Both the position numbers and the translations under genes were made by a program. From Labyrinthula sp. Ha (lineage: Eukaryota; Sar; Bigyra; Labyrinthulida; Labyrinthulaceae): a stretch of 64,000 bases of DNA. Below the pieces are notes generated by a model. The model had not been told where the DNA came from. It made no database searches and saw nothing but the letters and a program-made list of their open reading frames with translations. Below, piece after piece: positions 1 to 9,676 of the stretch (position 1 is its first letter; every line of letters starts with the position of its first letter). The DNA is taken from positions 496,001 through 560,000 of the forward strand of contig JAALGZ010000011.1 of assembly GCA_015227615.1 (NCBI GenBank). Direction: 5' to 3'.

Positions 1-1690
1 TTGTACAAAATTGAAGATATACGCCATTTTCTCGATGAAATTAATAATTAAATAACTCCCATGCTTATGGTATCTAATTTAAGACTCAACATTAGAATCT
101 TGAAGAGTTATTAAATAAGAATACGTATGTATATTCTGAAATCATAGATATTGGTCAACTTCAGCTCAGACTTTTGCATCATGAGTAAAAGGTGCTCTGA
201 GCTTTTGAGAACTGCGGCTAATTTATTTTTGAATAAATCCATCGTGATAGTTGACAAATTTTTCAGAAGACGATTTCAGCTGATTTTATTTTAAGGAACC
301 TTCTTCTTTGAAACTGCGCTACATCTACCCCATTACCTTCGTAACCTTATTTGAAAAGGCTAAGATTTCTTAAGTGAGAGATCGGCACACAATTTCAGTC
401 TTTTCAAATCATTTAAAATTTCTATTGCACAGAACTAAAGTAGCATTGGGGAAAATTTTCAATAAATAGCACCAGTTTGGATGATGAAGGAACTTTTAGC
501 ACAAGAATATATTGACACCACATCTGGGGCGCAATAAGACCTCACCATCGATAGAAGCACAATTTCACCCAAATCTTTTTAGTAAATGCTTTCGATATTG
601 CAATCACTGGAGTGCAGTTCTTTAAAAACTGTTGCTAAGGGCTTAGATCAGTCTCTCTTAATCGCATTGTAACCCACGACGCCCAGGAACTTAAAACGTT
701 CTACCAGTTTCCTATCATTTTTTATCTGCATGAAACTTTAACCAAAGAAAATGTATTTGACAAAGCAACTAACCCTCGTTGGCGTTATGGCTAATAATAT
801 TTAACGTCAGTTGTCGTGGGCTGTAACTATCTAGATACAACCACTAGACATGGCTGGCAGTTTTTCTTTTTAAATTCTTAAAAAGCTGATCCACAAAGCT
901 CCACCTAATCATAGAAAGATATATTGAAGTAAAGCCCAGAATTATTTTCCATGGCCAAATCTCTGCTGCAAAAAAAGAATAAATATCTTCACATAGCTAT
1001 CTCCTGTGTTTTCTCTGCTTCCTCTTCCTTTCAACGTTACACGCTTGATCAAGATTTTGTCGTACAAAATTCCTGGAAATGTTCTGTGAAGGTTAAATTG
1101 GCCGTAGCCATTATTATTTGTGTTTTACAAAAAGTACTAAAATACCATGGTTCATGATTTCTTAGCTGCGCTATTCATATTATTACCTTTTAAGAAAATT
1201 TAAGCTGTTCTCCAAAGCAATATAGGTTATTTATTTGAAAAATATAAGAATGTTTCTGTATATAAAACTTAACTTCTACTTCAAATGTGAGTTTAGCAGC
1301 TATCCCAGGAATTATTTCAGAGCTCTGTAACTTAATTGTTTCAATTCTAATTTTTTTTCTTCTCATCTGGCTTCATGAAATTGTGCGAGGACTTTTTCAT
1401 AACAATGAATCGTCCTGTAGCCATATTTTCTTGTTTAAATTAGGTTTTCTTCAGAATAAATTCCTGTTATATTGTAATTTTCATATAAATTTCTTTTTTT
1501 TGAGTGAAACCTTTTCTTTTGGTTGCAATTAAATCGTGGTTTCTTTGTGTTGTGGTCAAAATTCCTACAGTGTACAAATTTGTGCGTAAGTATATAGATA
1601 TAATTCTTGTCACTCGAAACGAGGTGAGAGTATAATGATCCGTAATAATCATTCAATCATCATAAAGAGGAATTCAATAATCTACGGGTC
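1..1690. other. No gene supported
   Basis: AT-rich sequence. The open frames near 0.95 and 1.3-1.65 kb are short, low-complexity and overlap on both strands without any recognisable motif. I see no RNA gene or repeat here. Confidence 0.5.
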
Positions 1691-1695
1691 AAAAA
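1691..1695 (-). terminator. RNA polymerase III T5 terminator
   Basis: Five consecutive A on the plus strand, i.e. TTTTT in the transcribed sense, lie about 20 nt downstream of the 3' end of the tRNA-Ala gene. A run of four or more T is the usual Pol III stop. Confidence 0.7.
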
Positions 1696-1714
1696 GTCAG
1701 TTGAACATAACTTA

Positions 1715-1786
1715 TGGAGAGTGTGGGAATTGAACCCACGACCTCATGCGTGCAAGGCATGCGCTCTACCCCTGAGCTAACCCCCC
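1715..1786 (-). tRNA. tRNA-Ala (anticodon UGC)
   Basis: Read on the minus strand this is a complete 72-nt cloverleaf without an intron. The acceptor stem GGGGGGT pairs with ACTCTCC and includes the G3:U70 pair that defines alanine tRNAs. A73 is the discriminator. The D arm is GCTC/GAGC, the anticodon stem CATGC/GCATG encloses CTTGCAC (TGC anticodon), and the T arm is GTGGG-TTCAATT-CCCAC. The internal A box (TTAGCTCAGGGG) and B box (GGTTCAATTCC) are intact, and CCA is not encoded. It is the only tRNA I found in the window. Confidence 0.95.
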
Positions 1787-1855
1787 TTCTGCAATAAAAA
1801 GGCTCATTCATATTACAGTTTTTCCTAGTATCTTCGGGAATTATACTTAAAAGGG

Positions 1856-2654
1856 ATGGAACTGAACGATAAGATATTAAATGTTGCGCTCTCCGTTGCT
1901 CTTCTTCAAAGACAGAAACAAAAAAAAAGAGAACACTCTCCTACATCTTCATTCTCATCTCTAAATTTTACATTTTCCTCCCAGACAGTTCACAGCAAGA
2001 ATAGCTCTGAGAACAATTTTGAGAAAAAGAGGAAACGTGAAATTGTTAACAAGGAAAAATGCAGTAGATATGATGAGTTGAATATGAAGGCAAAAATAGC
2101 TCTCAATAACTTTTTTTCACTCTGTAATACTCTATGCTGTCCAAAATCAGTGCTACAGCTAAAAAATGAAGATATTGAAGACGGTTTTCTGCAGATATCT
2201 ATTTGTTTGGAAGAAGACCAAAGGTTAGAAAAACATATACCGCCATTGATTTCCGAACTCCTTGCTTTATTTTATTCATCTAATGTACAAACCTCAGAAC
2301 TTTTGCTGAATGCTTTGAAGTTGGGCTTTGCAAGAGCAATAGAGAGAAACATCGGGTTTCAAGTTTTTTTGGTGTTGTTTGTTGTTTGTATTATTGATGA
2401 TGCTTCTTCTGCAATAGCAAATTATGAGTCAAAAGTATTTTTTTAGTTTACTTTATTTATAGGCTAAGGCTGGAATAATATATTCTCTTAATTTGCTGAA
2501 AGAAGTGTTGATCCGTATTGATGACATCTCCGAAGTTGAACTCCATTTGTTAAAATTCTATGAAAAAATATGTTTTTTAAGCGAGAAAACAAAAGAAACC
2601 AGATTGATTGAAGGTCAATTAGCTAGAATATTATGCTTAGCTTTAGAGCTTTAG
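1856..2654 (+). CDS. Unrecognised 256-residue protein, two exons
   Basis: Exons 1856-2434 and 2463-2654. The first exon opens with an ATG at 1856. Its frame would stop inside the intron, but removing 28 nt with GT...TTATAG borders continues the same frame for 63 more residues to a TAG. The N-terminal third is basic and serine-rich (KKRKRE-type stretch near residue 60), which suggests a nuclear protein. The rest is mostly helical and leucine-rich. I recognise no family. It runs tail to tail with the next gene, only 43 bp away. The exon joining is well supported by frame; the function is unknown. Confidence 0.65.
2435..2462 (+). other. 28-nt spliceosomal intron
   Basis: Starts GTATTT and ends TTATAG. 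It contains an in-frame stop and its removal joins two open frames in phase 0. Confidence 0.7.
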
Positions 2655-2697
2655 CTTATTTCTATCTTCTTTTGCTCTCTGTCTAGTTTACACACAT

Positions 2698-3159
2698 CTA
2701 TCTATTCTTCAGTTCTTTTAACTTCAAGTATTGTTCTAGAATCCTAATTCTCCTGTCTTTTTCTAAGCTATTTATTTTAAAAGTCTTTTTTAAACACATA
2801 TTTTTTTTCTCATTTGTGTTTTTTTCCAATCGAGGTTGTTCTGATTTTTGTCTAAAGGCATTTTTCTGATAAATCTGGATGCTTTTTTCAAGTTGAAAGC
2901 TGTTAAAAGAGTATCCAGGTGTTCTAGACCTAAATCGCTTTGGCTTAATGTACTGTGTTGTTGGTCGTAAGCTTTCAAATTCGTATGGTTTTGTTACATC
3001 TTCTTGTGCCCTCTTTTCCAGGTCAAACTTAGGTCTTGGTAGTTTGCGTTTCCGCTTTACAGGGGTGCTAAAACCTTCAGCTATATCCACAGCACTTGTG
3101 GCATCAATATTTCCATCTTCATCAAACGATAAATCCACACTTTCAAATGAAAAGATCAT
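2698..3159 (-). CDS. Unrecognised basic protein
   Basis: An open frame ending at 2698. I prefer the ATG at 3159 (protein begins MIFSFESVDLSFDEDG), because the 35 residues between an upstream ATG at 3264 and this point read like leader rather than protein. The upstream start remains possible. The product has an acidic start, then a strongly basic middle (TPVKRKRKLPRPKFDLEKRA), and a charged C-terminal stretch that could form a helix. There are no transmembrane segments. It looks like a nuclear protein, but I cannot assign a family. It converges with the neighbouring plus-strand gene (43-bp gap). Confidence 0.55.
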   Translation of the reverse strand: MIFSFESVDLSFDEDGNIDATSAVDIAEGFSTPVKRKRKLPRPKFDLEKRAQEDVTKPYEFESLRPTTQYIKPKRFRSRTPGYSFNSFQLEKSIQIYQKNAFRQKSEQPRLEKNTNEKKNMCLKKTFKINSLEKDRRIRILEQYLKLKELKNR

Positions 3160-3484
3160 TTTCCTTATTAAGTTTAACGGAAAGATTATAGTACTGCATA
3201 TTTCCAGTGCATTTATTTCATTCTTAAAAGTGTTCCAAAATACATGGGAGAAAGTGTTCAACATGTCAATAACAGTACCTAATAGATTTGTATGATTTTA
3301 TACAGAAAGCACTCTAACCCATGGAATTTACTGTAGCGAATAAAAAAGAAACATGAGAAGTTAACAGGTTTGTTCAGTAGATACAAATATGTGTTGATGC
3401 AAATCTTGGTACTGACTGGGGTATAATGTTTGTATGGGGAGTTATGTATCATAGGAAGTCAGAAAAAATAATTAATAGCTATTT

Positions 3485-6400
3485 CTAAGTATCTTTTTTC
3501 GGCTTTTTAACAAACATTCTGGGAGAAATCTGCATTGCCATAAGTTCCTGAAATAACAGTTTTGCCGCATATGGAATTTCAATAACAGATATCTTTGTAG
3601 TGTTTCCATCGCAGGTTGAATTGCTACAGAACAGATCTCCGGTATCGGGCTTTGTTTGAGCAATGAGCCCACAAATTTCACATATATGAACTGCATAGCG
3701 ATCGCTGTTTATAAATAACCTATCACGAAGAAAGCTGGCTGATCCATGAGAGAGCAGGCAGTCACGTTCCATCTCTCCAACTCTTAGTCCACCATCAGCA
3801 GCCCTACCTTCCATTGGCTGTCGAACAAGCATAGAAACAGGACCACGAGCCCTCGAGTGAATTTTATCATCCACCATGTGCTTCAACCTTTGGTAGTAAA
3901 CAGGTCCAATATAGATTTGTGCAGTCATACGTTTACCTGTATGCCCATTGTACAATACTTCATTTCCTCGCCGCTGATAACCCATGTCGTGGAGGGCTCT
4001 TGACACATCATCAACTTCAAGTTCCATGAAAGGAGTGGCATCTCCTTCATCACCAGTCATAGTACTCAGCTTGCTCAACAAACACTCTACTAAATGACCA
4101 ATTGTCATACGCGAAGGGATAGCGTGTGGGTTCATCACTATAAATAAAAAAAATAGTCGCAAAGTACCTATGTCTGGAGAAATACCATCTCGATTAAAGG
4201 GTAAATCCTCCTGATTATAGGTCATACCGATGGTTCCTTTCTGCCCATGCCTACTTGAATTGCAGCACCAAACTGGTTTTCCATCTCTTCGGACATAAAT
4301 AACGCCAGTTCGCACTGTGACACAATATACAAATCCTTCCTGTTTTACAAGCTTCTCTACCGTACCATTTTGCTTATCTTTGGGGGCGTTTATACCTGGA
4401 TTGTTGTTTTCCTTGTTTAAAGTGACCCTGTACACCGTCTCGTTGTTTTCAACATGCTCCTTAACGATAGCAGACCAACCTGCTTGGAGCGCTAACACTT
4501 GAATGGAACCCGCTATTATTGGCCACTTGAGGTCGATACTTAAAGAACCAATAGAAAAAAAGCCTTCGAGCAATGCTTGGGAGTGCTCAATTGAAAGATT
4601 GAACACCCATTTTGGAAATTCTTTATCCTTATCAGGATCCAGGAATGAAATTACTGATTCGACCAGAGTTTGACTTAAAACAACCACTTCACCGTCACAA
4701 ACACTCCAGGAAGAAAATTCACTTGTTTCAAGCCATTCTTGTAGAACACTGTTTCGTTCAAAACGCAACACTTTCCCATCTTGTATTGCTGGAAATGGGG
4801 TGTCACTTGTACATTTATCTACTTCAGAGTTGAGTAATGAATATCCATATAGCTTTAGGAAATTCTGTGAAAGCTTCAACTCTGCTCCATCAGCTAACTT
4901 TATAATATTGGAAGTAATCCTGAGGCCTTCGGAATTTGTTAGAAAGTAAACTTCTTTCCCAATAACTTCATTTGCTTCAACTCGCTGGAATACTTCCTCG
5001 TTTGGTTGTCTTACATACATCCTATGATTTAACGTCGTTTTTAGACTCAGCTCAGGCGTTTCGAGTTCGTACAAAAAATCCTTACCAATACTAAACTTCT
5101 GAGTTTCAAGAACTGGTTCATAACACACCTTTCCCTGGTCTAGAATTGCAACGTGCTCACCCTGCTCAACTTCAGCAATAGGTTTCCAGCCTCTTTGGGT
5201 AAGAATGTCATGATCTTCCGTGTAGCAGAACTTGTCGCCAACTTGAGGAATCCGAACGCTTCGAACTTTGACTTTGGCAAATTTTGCCCCATCCTCATTT
5301 GTCGACAAGAGGACTTTTTCCACGATACCTGCCTCATTAGCTCTAAGAGCTAATGAGTTGTCCCTGTTTTGCTCTTTCAGACGAGTTTGAAGACCCATCT
5401 CATTAATTCCGTTGTTATCCTCGACAACAGAGATAGGTGTTGTCTTACCAATAATCATATCGCTGCCCGAGACTCTTGTTCCAGCCAAAACTAGACCATC
5501 ATCATCCAGTTTATCATAGTTCGACCTCTTCATTCCAATAGTTTGACCAGCAATTGGCTTTCGAAACACCTCTGCGGTTCCGCTAATTCTATCCTCTTTC
5601 TCATGGTCGGTATAAGTACGGTAAAATATTGATCGAAAAAGCCCCCGATCTATAGAGCTTTGGTTGAAGATCAAAGAATCCTCCTGATTATATCCAGTAT
5701 AAGTAGACACAGCTACGATAGCATTAACTCCAGCCGGAAGTTCTCTGTAGTTCATATATGCCATGGCTCGCGTTGTAACCAAAGGTTTCTGAGGGTAAAA
5801 CAAAACGTGCGCCAAAGTATCCATTCTGGTTGTAAAATTTGAGCAGTAGATACCCATAGCCTGCTTTCCCATAGCTGATTGATAAGTGTTTCTTGGAGAT
5901 TGATTATGATCGGGAAATGGAATGATGCTCGCACAAATTCCCAGAATAAGACTTGGGTGCACTTCTAAATGTGTGTAAGTTCTCGAATAGGCAGATCCTG
6001 GCATGAGATCTTTCATTTCCATAGCTATCATAGTAGTTTCTTCCTCTTCAATATCAATTAACTCGACTAAACCATCATTTATCAACCTATCCCAGTTGTA
6101 TACACCCCTTTGCATTTTCTTCAGCCTAATTTCGTTTTGCTTATCTTCAGGTATCTTCCCTTCTTCGTCGTAATCAAAATCATCTTCTGCTTCTTCGGCC
6201 TCTTTTTGCAAATACTCCATTTCATCAGCTGTCTTAATAGCATCTGCTCTCAACCTTTCAATATGATACTTTTTTATAAGTGCCTCACCTTCAGAAACTA
6301 TAAAAAGTGGTCTGCAGCATCTTCCTGGCTCAGTATAGACTCGAATTTCTTTGTTGTATATATCCCTTACGACACTGACTTCGGGCTCAAGTGAATGACT

Positions 6401-8227
6401 GTGTCTTCTGGAAAACAATAATGTTTGAACCAATACCTCGGGTTCCCGGTGTATTCCAACCCAGTTACCATTCACAAAAACTTTTGTAGTATTTCTAATC
6501 TCTGTAGGCGAGGCAATCTCCTCCAGTGTTTCAATGTTCCACTCACCCAAGATCTCATGAACTATACTTGCCTTAGAACCAACACTAATATAACACATTA
6601 AAGCAAGATTTTTAACCAGACCACAAGATTGTCCTTCAGGTGTTTCTGCAGGGCACAAATAACCCCAATGAGTGTTATGCAATTGACGCGGCTTTGCACT
6701 TTTACCTTGTTTATCTAGAGGTGTATTGATACGTCTCAGATGCGATAGTGTGGCAGTATATGTTAGTCGATTGAGCACTTGACTAACACCGGCTTTAGGT
6801 GGTCCGCCGCTACTTTTTTGCAAACCCCAATTTCCTGTAGCCAATGCATACTTAAGTCCATTTGTAATAGTTCTACTCTTCAGAGCTGCAGTAAGGTTAA
6901 AATCCCGGTTGGAGTCTATGCATTTTTGCAAATAGGCTTGGACATCTCTTCTCATTTTTGTAAATAAAACCCTAAACAATCCAGAGAGAAGAGGCCCACC
7001 AAGATCAAGTCTCTTATTGGCATAGTTATCACGGTCATCTTCTGCAATTCGGTTAAGGCTACATAACAATAATCTGTGAACGATGTATCCCAAATAATAC
7101 GTTTTCCTAGTGGAGTGATGCGCTTCAAGACCCATGTGAGGGAGAAGTTCCTTTTCCAAAATTTGTTTTGCATAGTTTATACGCTCATTCTTTAACACGT
7201 TTTCTGCGCTTCCTCTTCGACCAATATGATCCAAGGCAACATTCTGGTCCTGAATAACAAAACCTTCCTCAATTGAGGACCGGAATTTGTCAATCATTTC
7301 AAAGTCATCCATGTTGTAGCAAATTCTTTCCAAAATTTCTTTATCACTTTTGCATCCTAGAGCACGAAACAGGAGCACTATAGGTATATCACTACGAATG
7401 TAAGGAATTTGAGCACGAATTTCACCGCCAGTCAAAGATTCTTTGTTCGCGGAACCAGAATACATATGAGCATACATTGTTGACGTGGGCCTAGCTGATT
7501 TTGCTAAATGAGATCTAACTTCCGCAACATAAGAGTACTTAAAACCTGCTTTCTTCTTAAAACAGAATACCTTATTATTCGCAAGCCTCTCTTGTCCAAT
7601 TAAAACTTTCTCTCCTCCATTAATAACAAAATATCCTCCTTGATCATATATACATTCATTTAACTCTTGAAGTTCCAAATCAGATCTGTTGTGCAAATTA
7701 CAGAAAGACGAACGCAGCATGATTGGGACGTAACCAACAAATTCTCTTTGCTCTTCGACCTCGTCTTCGAATTCATCATCTTCATCACTTTCAAAACCAT
7801 CATCGTCAATAACATTTCCTTCTTCATCCTTTTTTTCGCTCTTGTGAGTTCTTTTCGTTGTAACGTCTAAATAAAGAGCAGCAGAGTAAGTTAAATTTCG
7901 TAGTCGAGCTTCAAAAGGGAATAAAGTTGTTGTTGTACCATCACTTTCTCTGACACTTGGACTAGCAAGATAAATTTGTCCAAAGGATACAGTGTAAGCA
8001 ATATTTTTATGTATCGTTAAGTCCTCACCTGGTAGAAATTGAAGGTTTTGAGAAACTTCGATATCAGGGGCGTCGTGCACCAGCTCCTGGAGCGAATTGT
8101 TAATAAATTTATCAAACGAATCAAGTTGTTGACGCACAAGTCCCTTATCTCTGAAGTAACAGCTTATGACCTGCCACGCATCTTCACCACTGATGTTGTC
8201 AAGATTTGGTTCAAAATCATCTTCCAT
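3485..8227 (-). CDS. RPB2: DNA-directed RNA polymerase II subunit RPB2 with intein
   Basis: Second-largest subunit of RNA polymerase II, forming half of the active-site cleft. The 4.7-kb frame starts at ATG 8227 and encodes 1580 residues, of which 323 are an intein and 10 come from an unspliced 30-nt intron. The mature protein is therefore about 1247 residues, close to yeast (1224). Visible landmarks include the TYTATLSHLRR fork region, CPAETPEGQSCGLVKN, the hybrid-binding GDKF/SSRHGQKG block, NPHAIPSRMTIG, and the C-terminal zinc motif CEICG...CSNSTC, followed by the clamp-contacting end near SPRMFVKK. An acidic insert lies near residues 130-160. TFIIB/Pol II-type motifs rather than Pol I or III types make the assignment secure. 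The 3' neighbour on the same strand is the small basic gene at 2.7-3.2 kb. Confidence 0.97.
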   Translation of the reverse strand: MEDDFEPNLDNISGEDAWQVISCYFRDKGLVRQQLDSFDKFINNSLQELVHDAPDIEVSQNLQFLPGEDLTIHKNIAYTVSFGQIYLASPSVRESDGTTTTLFPFEARLRNLTYSAALYLDVTTKRTHKSEKKDEEGNVIDDDGFESDEDDEFEDEVEEQREFVGYVPIMLRSSFCNLHNRSDLELQELNECIYDQGGYFVINGGEKVLIGQERLANNKVFCFKKKAGFKYSYVAEVRSHLAKSARPTSTMYAHMYSGSANKESLTGGEIRAQIPYIRSDIPIVLLFRALGCKSDKEILERICYNMDDFEMIDKFRSSIEEGFVIQDQNVALDHIGRRGSAENVLKNERINYAKQILEKELLPHMGLEAHHSTRKTYYLGYIVHRLLLCSLNRIAEDDRDNYANKRLDLGGPLLSGLFRVLFTKMRRDVQAYLQKCIDSNRDFNLTAALKSRTITNGLKYALATGNWGLQKSSGGPPKAGVSQVLNRLTYTATLSHLRRINTPLDKQGKSAKPRQLHNTHWGYLCPAETPEGQSCGLVKNLALMCYISVGSKASIVHEILGEWNIETLEEIASPTEIRNTTKVFVNGNWVGIHREPEVLVQTLLFSRRHSHSLEPEVSVVRDIYNKEIRVYTEPGRCCRPLFIVSEGEALIKKYHIERLRADAIKTADEMEYLQKEAEEAEDDFDYDEEGKIPEDKQNEIRLKKMQRGVYNWDRLINDGLVELIDIEEEETTMIAMEMKDLMPGSAYSRTYTHLEVHPSLILGICASIIPFPDHNQSPRNTYQSAMGKQAMGIYCSNFTTRMDTLAHVLFYPQKPLVTTRAMAYMNYRELPAGVNAIVAVSTYTGYNQEDSLIFNQSSIDRGLFRSIFYRTYTDHEKEDRISGTAEVFRKPIAGQTIGMKRSNYDKLDDDGLVLAGTRVSGSDMIIGKTTPISVVEDNNGINEMGLQTRLKEQNRDNSLALRANEAGIVEKVLLSTNEDGAKFAKVKVRSVRIPQVGDKFCYTEDHDILTQRGWKPIAEVEQGEHVAILDQGKVCYEPVLETQKFSIGKDFLYELETPELSLKTTLNHRMYVRQPNEEVFQRVEANEVIGKEVYFLTNSEGLRITSNIIKLADGAELKLSQNFLKLYGYSLLNSEVDKCTSDTPFPAIQDGKVLRFERNSVLQEWLETSEFSSWSVCDGEVVVLSQTLVESVISFLDPDKDKEFPKWVFNLSIEHSQALLEGFFSIGSLSIDLKWPIIAGSIQVLALQAGWSAIVKEHVENNETVYRVTLNKENNNPGINAPKDKQNGTVEKLVKQEGFVYCVTVRTGVIYVRRDGKPVWCCNSSRHGQKGTIGMTYNQEDLPFNRDGISPDIGTLRLFFLFIVMNPHAIPSRMTIGHLVECLLSKLSTMTGDEGDATPFMELEVDDVSRALHDMGYQRRGNEVLYNGHTGKRMTAQIYIGPVYYQRLKHMVDDKIHSRARGPVSMLVRQPMEGRAADGGLRVGEMERDCLLSHGSASFLRDRLFINSDRYAVHICEICGLIAQTKPDTGDLFCSNSTCDGNTTKISVIEIPYAAKLLFQELMAMQISPRMFVKKPKKDT
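4138..4167 (-). other. 30-nt in-frame intron in RPB2
   Basis: On the minus strand it begins GTACTT and ends TTATAG. It has no stop and is a multiple of three, so the unspliced frame stays open and inserts ten hydrophobic residues. These interrupt the invariant PDI-x-x-NPHAIPSRMT block; splicing restores PDIVMNPHAIPSRMT. Confidence 0.85.
4259..5227 (-). other. Intein (323 residues) in RPB2, decayed homing endonuclease
   Basis: A protein-splicing element inserted between GDKF and SSRHGQKG, the most conserved part of RPB2. It begins with Cys1 (CYTEDHDILT, block A), has block B with TLNH (TxxH), and ends GKPVWCCN with Ser as the +1 residue. This fits a Hint-type cis-splicing intein, except that the residue before the terminal Asn is Cys, not the usual His. 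The central part keeps two LAGLIDADG-like helices (residues about 124-137, LYGYSLLNSEVD, and 219-232, LLEGFFSIGSLS). Both lack the catalytic acidic residue, so the endonuclease looks dead while splicing is probably retained. RPB2 inteins are known from green algae and chytrids; this copy adds another lineage. Confidence 0.93.
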
Positions 8228-9363
8228 TTCTTATTTGTATTGGATATTCTTGGGCCAAATGGCCAGATATTCAAACATTTCATGATAAGTTATCTTCGGG
8301 CTATGAAACTGCTGACGTAATTAGAGTAATGGCTTGGGGCTATATTGACAAAATCTTAAACACAGAATACCTATATTGGTTATATAGAATAGTTATATCT
8401 ATAAATTATTTCTAATAATATACAAAACCTATGAGTAAAACTAAATTTTTTGCTTTGCGATGTACCGCTTTGTAGGACATGGTGAAAATGGGAGACTAAC
8501 AATACCTCAACAACGCTTAGGAAATAGCCACAATATATCCACAAAGAGCCTCATTACATTGTATATAAATACCTATAAAGTTAATGTTTAAAAATTTTAA
8601 TTTTATTTGAATGAAATATTTCATTGAACTTCAATCTCTTAAGCTATTTACGCACCACTATTTGTCGCGACAACAGGTTTTTTACTTAGTTTTTTATTTG
8701 CGCAATGCTGGGAAGGGAATCATAATTTATTGAATAAGAACATATTTCAATTTATTTATAATTAATTTGTTAATAAACTTGTAATAAAGAAGTAAACATA
8801 ACAGATAGAAAGCTCTTTACAGTCTTGTTGCTGGTGACAATGTAAAACGCTAACGGCTTATGTATCATAAAGTGCGTATGTCTCTTGTCATGAGAAGTTT
8901 AGCAAGTTAAGCTAAAACTTTACCTAGAATGTAATTTTTATAATACCATAACCAATCAATTTCATCTTCATCATTCTCTTTCTTACAAACCTACATCTAT
9001 GTTGTAATCATATTCTGGTACAGCTGCACAGGTATGTATGAAGTATATTATGGATGCTTATATTTGCGACATAGCGAAAGGAATCTTTTCTATGAAAAGG
9101 ATAAAATCAACGCTTTCAGAAAAGTCGTTTTTCACCAATAGCTCTGTAATAAATGGAAAAATGTGCGGCTGCTCTAGTACTCTTTCTAGTTTAAATATTG
9201 TTTAGAAGAAGCAGCCAGTATTAATATTGAAAGTACAAGCACCAGGACTTCAAAATTATTATATTTTCTTCGGAAACAGGAAATATCTTTCTATAACCCC
9301 TGTTCTATATCCTTAAACATCACTTCAGTTTCATGGGGTCTTCAAGAAAAGTATTTATGGTCT

Positions 9364-9676
9364 CTAATAAAGCGCTCTTTGCTTCTGTGCTTGTTCTGCG
9401 AATTGTTCCCCAGCTCTAGTTACTTCAACAAAGGTGTTATTATTTAAGAAGGGTGAGAAGGTTACGGAAGTAAAGCTAGCAGAGTAAATCCTTTTTCTTT
9501 TTTTCTTATATTTTGTAATACAACCTCATTCTCTGTAAATAAAGAGAGCATAAAATTATTGCGTAGGACACTAAGCCTGTGGGAACACTGATCGGAGCAG
9601 TTATTTCAATAACTCGCAGAGCTATCCCAATTGAAAATACAAGAATTGAAACAACAATGTTGATCACCAGTGGCAC
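9364..9676 (-). pseudogene. Coding-like stretch, possible membrane-protein remnant
   Basis: On the minus strand an open stretch from 9676 to 9506 reads as two likely membrane helices (VINIVVSILVFSIGIALRV and TGLVSYAIILCSLYL). A second open stretch, from about 9500 to 9364, ends EQFAEQAQKQRALY. A gap of about 34 nt between them could be an intron in frame (GTTGTA...AAAAAG), though these borders are unlike the other introns here. Codon use looks coding, but there is no clear start, so it may be an eroded gene. I do not recognise the family. Confidence 0.3.

Noticed and set aside
951-1157. 68-residue frame near the window start
   Set aside because: Random composition, no motif, no neighbouring support.
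2370-2385. TGTTTGTT motif as a Blastocystis-type polyadenylation signal
   Set aside because: It lies inside a coding exon and is absent at the ends of RPB2, the E2 and SSU72, so the short introns alone do not make this Blastocystis.
2363-2417. An extra 55-nt intron (GTTTTT...CAATAG) in the first gene
   Set aside because: Using it shifts the frame into a stop soon after the 28-nt intron; the simpler two-exon model stays open.
3099-3264. A 31-nt intron near the start of the minus-strand basic gene
   Set aside because: Removing it produces a stop immediately; an internal ATG start explains the gene more simply.
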